Positions 6,546 through 9,568 of a stretch of 9,568 bases of DNA are shown here, piece after piece (within the stretch, counting starts at the first letter, position 1; every line of letters begins with the position of its first letter). The stretch spans positions 1 to 9,568 of the forward strand of contig CABKMN010000089.1 in NCBI GenBank assembly GCA_902373525.1, given 5' to 3'. The stretch is from an uncultured Bilophila sp. Lineage in GTDB: Bacteria; Desulfobacterota; Desulfovibrionia; Desulfovibrionales; Desulfovibrionaceae. The notes below the pieces were generated by a model. It saw only the letters and a program-made list of their open reading frames with translations, did not search any database and had not been told where the DNA came from. The position numbers and the translations under genes are program-made.

Positions 6546-6878
6546 CAGGGGATGTCCGTCCCCGCCGCGACCTTTCCCCGTCGGCGGCATCCGCATCCCA
6601 CAGGGCGTTTGGAGGCTCCCTCTGCCACGGCAAATGGTGTAGCGATTGCCTATGCTTGGATTGTCCTATCGGACGTTCCCCCTGTCCGCGGCAAATGGGG
6701 CGGGCTTTGTCTTTGGATGTACGGCGCTCTCCATCCCTCCGTCGTTTCCGCGTTTCTCCCGGAAGAGGATCGGCGGAAGGGCAGGGGACGAGGCCGGACG
6801 TGAAGGCCCGGAGGCCGGTTGCCCGGACGGGCCGTATGGACTATGGTTTGAAACGCTGATCGCGTACAGGAGGATCGG

Positions 6879-7793
6879 ATGGAAGCAGCCGGAAAAAAGG
6901 ATAGTCTGGAAAGGAAGATAGCGGAGCTCGGCGACAAGGCGTGGCTCCCTCACGAATTGTTGACGCTTGTGGAGACGATATGTCGTCTTCAGCGGGAGGT
7001 GAAGGCGTCCCTCAGGATCGCCGTCGCCCCGGAACAGGTCTGCGGCGATCTGGAGCACCGGCAGGGCGCGCCGCTGCTGGCCCGCGACCTGTTTCCCGTG
7101 GACGAGGCCGGAGCGGAAACGCTGTTCCGCAAACTGCTGGACGTGACGGAATCCCTGTCGCAGCTCCGCACGCCTTCGCAGTTGCTCCGCGACAAGCTGG
7201 TGCGCGGCGAAATCCGGTTGCCCGAGCTGTTCCGCGCCTACGCGCTGGAGAACGCCGAACCGTTCACCGCATGGGCTACGGAAGCGCCCGATGCGCCCAA
7301 TCTGCTGCCCTTCCTTATCTACAACAGTATGGAACCGTGGCTGGAGGCCGTGGGCGAGACGCTTTCCGCCGCGTACCCGCTGGCCGACGTCTGGCAGCAC
7401 GGGCACTGTCCGGTGTGCGGGAGCCCCGCCTTCATCGGACATCTGAGCGCGCCCGAGCCGTCGCGCAACGAGGGCCGGGACATCAATAAGGGCGGCAAGC
7501 GGCTGCATACCTGTTCGTACTGCCGGACCACGTTCCGAGCCAAGCGCATCCAGTGTCCCTTCTGTCTTGAGGAGGATGCCAAGATGCTGGATTACTTCAC
7601 CGTCGATTCCGAGCCGGGCTATCAGGTGCATACCTGCCGCTCGTGCAAAAGCTACATCAAGATCGCGGACTTCCGCGAACTGACCGGGCGGGAGTTCCTC
7701 GCCGCGCTGGACGACCTCGAATCCCTGCCGCTCGACATGGCCGCGCAGCAGGAGGATTTCCACCGCGTCGCGCCGTCGGAGTGGGGCCTCTAG
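6879..7793 (+). CDS. fdhE: Formate dehydrogenase accessory protein FdhE
   Basis: A 304-residue cytoplasmic protein of the FdhE family, required for active formate dehydrogenases. Known members are iron-binding, rubredoxin-like proteins that contact the catalytic subunit before Tat export. Seen: a helical N-terminal half, then four CXXC knuckles in the C-terminal half, C177PVC180 (followed by G), C212SYC215, C226PFC229 and C253RSC256, the family signature. Length is usual. The ATG at 6879 has a perfect AGGAGG (6868-6873) five bases upstream. It is divergent from fdhA, the expected client. A short CTCCCC/GGGGAG hairpin at 7797-7815 follows the stop but lacks a T-run, so transcripts may continue into mgsA. 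No clear promoter was found upstream; the long GC-rich region before it is unusual. Confidence 0.93.
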   Translation: MEAAGKKDSLERKIAELGDKAWLPHELLTLVETICRLQREVKASLRIAVAPEQVCGDLEHRQGAPLLARDLFPVDEAGAETLFRKLLDVTESLSQLRTPSQLLRDKLVRGEIRLPELFRAYALENAEPFTAWATEAPDAPNLLPFLIYNSMEPWLEAVGETLSAAYPLADVWQHGHCPVCGSPAFIGHLSAPEPSRNEGRDINKGGKRLHTCSYCRTTFRAKRIQCPFCLEEDAKMLDYFTVDSEPGYQVHTCRSCKSYIKIADFRELTGREFLAALDDLESLPLDMAAQQEDFHRVAPSEWGL

Positions 7794-7863
7794 CGGCTCC
7801 CCTTCCGTGGGGGAGGGGCGTTTCCCTTTGGGGAGGCACCCTTTTCCCCCATGCCGCCCGCGC

Positions 7864-7891
7864 TTGACTCCGCGCCGTGATTTCGTATGGT
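7864..7891 (+). promoter_or_regulatory. Candidate sigma-70 promoter for mgsA
   Basis: TTGACT (7864-7869), 16 bases, TATGGT (7886-7891). This is a good match to TTGACA and a fair one to TATAAT, placed 59 nt upstream of the mgsA start in the 157-nt gap after fdhE. It suggests that mgsA can be transcribed separately from fdhE. Confidence 0.5.
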
Positions 7892-7950
7892 TGGAGGACA
7901 TTCGTTCCGCATTGTGGCGGCGCGGCGTCTTTCATCCAAAAGGAGTTCCC

Positions 7951-8400
7951 ATGAATATCGCGCTGGTGGCGCACGACAACTGCAAGAAGGATTTGGTCCG
8001 GTGGGCTCGGGAACATGTGCGGGAGCTGAAGGGCCACCGCCTGATCTGCACCGGAACCACGGGGCGGCTCGTAAGGGAGGCGCTTCACGATCTGCTCGGT
8101 GACGAAAGCCCGTCCACGCCGGTGGAATGCCTGAAATCCGGCCCGCTCGGCGGCGATTTGCAAATGGGGTCCCGCATCGCGGAAGGACAGATCGACGTGC
8201 TGATCTTTTTCTGGGACCCCATGCAGGCCCAGCCCCACGATGTGGACGTCAAGGCGCTGCTCCGCATCTCCAATCTGTACAACATCCCCACGGCCTGCAA
8301 CGTCGCCACCGCCAATTGCCTCGTCTCCTCGCCCGCCTTGGGGGAACGCCCCGGTTCCACCTACGACTTTTCGGAATACACCGAACGGCATCTGGATTAG
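7951..8400 (+). CDS. mgsA: Methylglyoxal synthase
   Basis: A 149-residue cytoplasmic enzyme that turns dihydroxyacetone phosphate into methylglyoxal and phosphate, a glycolytic bypass used when phosphate is short or sugar phosphates build up. Family motifs are clear: IALVAHDNCKKD at the start, phosphate-binding TGTTG (34-38), SGPLGGDLQ with D69 (equivalent to E. coli catalytic Asp71), IDVLIFFWDP (81-90), and PHDVDVKALLRI with H96 and D99 (equivalent to His98 and Asp101). One small departure is N122 in ATANCL where ATADF is usual. The ATG at 7951 follows AAAAGGAG (7938-7945) by five bases; an upstream in-frame extension to 7807 has no ribosome binding site and no family similarity. Length fits the family. 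It follows fdhE in the same direction, but has a promoter-like sequence of its own. Confidence 0.94.
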   Translation: MNIALVAHDNCKKDLVRWAREHVRELKGHRLICTGTTGRLVREALHDLLGDESPSTPVECLKSGPLGGDLQMGSRIAEGQIDVLIFFWDPMQAQPHDVDVKALLRISNLYNIPTACNVATANCLVSSPALGERPGSTYDFSEYTERHLD

Positions 8401-9243
8401 CGGGGGCCGGTGGTTCGGGGAGGCCCCTGCGGCGTCCGTCCGGACCGGCGCAATGCCCCGAGGGTTTTGCGGAGGCCGTGCTCGGAAAACGGTTGACGCG
8501 CGGAGGCCATCCGCCCCGCGCGTGTTCCGGCGTTGTCCGCCGCGCGGAGGCCGGTAGGCTTTCAACGCGGGACGGATTTCCGTTTCCCGAATGCTCACCC
8601 GTAAACGCGGACGCAACCCTTTCGGAAAGACGAGCGGTCGTCGCGACGACCGCTTTTTTCTGGGCTCTGCTCAAAAGCGGTCGATGCGGGAAAGGCTGGA
8701 AATCCGCCATCGTACGTTGCCCAACAATACCCGTCGATACAAAGGGATACACACCTTCAGCGCTGAAAGGGCAAGGATGGCGTTCTGCCCCGCTTCGGCA
8801 GCCGTAAACGGGAGCATGTTTTTATGGACACGCAATAAAGCTCATAATCATAAAAATTATGTCAATTTTACTTCTGCATCTCCACAACCGTTCCTCCATT
8901 CTGAACAAACCGGCACACCACAAACAACAATGTACCGCGCCGGACAGTTTTGCGTACAACGCCGCTTCGTTTTGGTATGGAAAAATGGGGGGAGAGTATC
9001 CCTTGGTACATACTATGCATTCTGGAAGAACGATGATTCTCCAGACTGGTTTTCCCTTCAGCGTCCTTTCAGGGATCAACGGTTCAAATCCATGATGCGC
9101 ATTCCTGCGCTTCGATTCCTTTCCATGCCGGGAATGTCCTTTTCGAGTTATTGTTATCCGCTCCTCTTCTTTCTAAGGTGAAAGGTGGTCTGCCCTGTCC
9201 AATGGGGTGGAATTCTTTAACCTTTCAAGAAGGAGAAGGCGTT
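8401..9243. other. Intergenic region with a change of base composition
   Basis: 843 nt without a supported gene. The first part (to about 8630) is GC-rich and repeats GGAGGCC at 8419, 8471, 8502 and 8546. A terminator lies at 8633-8659. A perfect 12-nt palindrome TTCAGCGCTGAA is at 8756-8767 and a CTGCC/GGCAG hairpin at about 8784-8800. From about 8817 the DNA is clearly more AT-rich, with an inverted repeat CATAAT-N7-ATTATG near 8842-8860. A frame on the plus strand from 8591 to 9181 crosses the terminator, and a minus-strand frame at 9079-8822 has no recognisable features; I call neither. Confidence 0.55.
8633..8659 (+). terminator. Rho-independent terminator after mgsA
   Basis: AGCGGTCGTCG (8633-8643) and CGACGACCGCT (8644-8654) are perfect 11-bp complements (the centre opens to form the loop), followed by TTTTTTC on the plus strand. 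It lies 232 nt after the mgsA stop and is the first clear plus-strand terminator downstream. Confidence 0.75.
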
Positions 9244-9568
9244 ATGCCCGATTACAGAAACATGACGGCGAAGGAGGCCATCCGCGCCGCCAAGGAGGAA
9301 AGCGGCCTCACCATCGAGCAAATCGCCCGGAGGCTCAACGTCTCAACCTCGGTCGTCAAGCGGTATCTCAAGGAGGATGACGTCTACTCCCCGCGGCTGG
9401 ACATGCTCCCGCGTTTGTGCGTCGTTCTGGGCAACACGTTGTTGCTGGACTGGATGGCGGGCCAGATCAGGCAGGATGACGACGAACGGAGAGAAAAGAT
9501 CGTTTCGCTTCTAACGAACGCCATAGACGTGCTGGAGGAAGCCCGATTCTTCGTGATGAAAGCGGAAG
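9244..9568 (+). CDS. Helix-turn-helix protein, phage CII-like, partial (runs off the right edge)
   Basis: 108 complete codons are visible with no stop. The N-terminal part has a helix-turn-helix pattern, TIEQIARRLNVSTSVVKRYL (about residues 23-42). It is followed by a segment like LDMLPRLCVVLGNTLLLDWMAGQ (about 51-73), which resembles the LPxLCxxLGNxxLLDW pattern I associate with phage regulatory CII-type proteins of proteobacterial prophages. A predicted helical tail of charged residues follows. The ATG at 9244 has AAGGAG about eight bases upstream. The AT-rich DNA before it and the family suggest the start of a prophage or other acquired segment, but no phage gene is visible on the left, so this is an inference. 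A chromosomal XRE-like regulator is the alternative. Confidence 0.7.
   Translation, partial: MPDYRNMTAKEAIRAAKEESGLTIEQIARRLNVSTSVVKRYLKEDDVYSPRLDMLPRLCVVLGNTLLLDWMAGQIRQDDDERREKIVSLLTNAIDVLEEARFFVMKAE

Larger units (their letters stand above)
6125..6878. other. Divergent intergenic region between fdhA and fdhE
   Basis: 754 nt between the two start codons with two unlike halves. 6165-6240 is AT-rich and carries the fdhA promoter and palindrome. From about 6260 to 6860 the DNA is very GC-rich with degenerate repeats (6394-6545 and about 6618-6715) and local hairpins. Several open frames cross it on both strands, but their products are Arg/Pro/Gly-rich, lack known motifs and lack convincing ribosome binding sites, so I do not call a gene. 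A GC-rich inverted repeat, GGCCCG and CGGGCC, lies at about 6806-6834 just before fdhE. Confidence 0.6.

Noticed and set aside
6394..6700. CRISPR array, because the spacing of about 61 nt equals a type I-E unit
   Set aside because: The repeat blocks differ from one another too much, only three are similar, no cas gene is present, and sequence resemblance to known repeats is weak.
6240..6859. Overlapping open frames on both strands in the GC-rich fdhA-fdhE spacer
   Set aside because: The products are Arg/Gly/Pro-rich as expected from random GC-rich DNA, with no convincing start signals or known domains.
9068..9102. tRNA-like T-arm (GGTTCAAATCC)
   Set aside because: The flanking bases do not form a five-pair T stem, and no D or anticodon arm can be found upstream.
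8591..9181. 196-codon plus-strand open frame upstream of the phage-like gene
   Set aside because: It starts before and runs through the strong terminator at 8633-8659, lacks a ribosome binding site, changes composition midway and shows no motif.

Overview
The window looks like chromosomal DNA of a sulfate-reducing bacterium of the Desulfovibrio group. This rests on high G+C, a selenocysteine-containing periplasmic formate dehydrogenase with an iron-sulfur subunit and a dedicated tetraheme cytochrome c3, and hairpin-forming intergenic repeats. The taxonomic reading is an inference from gene content; no similarity search was run.

Layout, left to right. Positions 1-532 hold no supported gene, only two copies of an intergenic repeat. 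On the minus strand (reading right to left) lie fdhA (6124-3074, read through an in-frame UGA as Sec196), fdhB (2649-1945) and a tetraheme cytochrome c3 gene (1921-1442) closed by a rho-independent terminator. Next, with a separate upstream region, comes mobA (1171-533), which attaches the nucleotide to the molybdenum/tungsten cofactor. A 754-nt gap separates fdhA from the divergent plus-strand genes. Its fdhA-proximal end is AT-rich with a perfect palindrome; the rest is GC-rich with degenerate repeats about 61-62 nt apart. On the plus strand follow fdhE (6879-7793, FDH maturation) and mgsA (7951-8400, methylglyoxal synthase, with its own promoter-like sequence). After a terminator near 8645 and about 580 nt without a supported gene, the window ends inside a gene for a phage-CII-like helix-turn-helix protein (9244 to the edge).

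How the genes work together. FdhA oxidises formate in the periplasm at a W/Mo-bis-pterin guanine dinucleotide centre with Sec. Electrons pass through FdhB [4Fe-4S] clusters to the cytochrome c3 subunit and the periplasmic cytochrome pool. MobA makes the dinucleotide cofactor and FdhE matures the enzyme, so catalytic subunits and two biogenesis factors are clustered. mgsA is a metabolic neighbour with no obvious link.

Most worth checking: an 11-nt motif (ATGNTTGTATG) that sits 51-52 nt upstream of both the fdhA and mobA start codons in the same orientation; a CX5CH haem site in the cytochrome; a dispersed palindromic repeat whose stem is kept while its sequence changes, one copy of which encodes the end of mobA; the 424-nt hairpin-bearing gap inside the fdhA-fdhB operon; and the 61-62 nt periodic region upstream of fdhE. 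I found no CRISPR array, transposase, tRNA or rRNA, and no clearly new multi-gene system.
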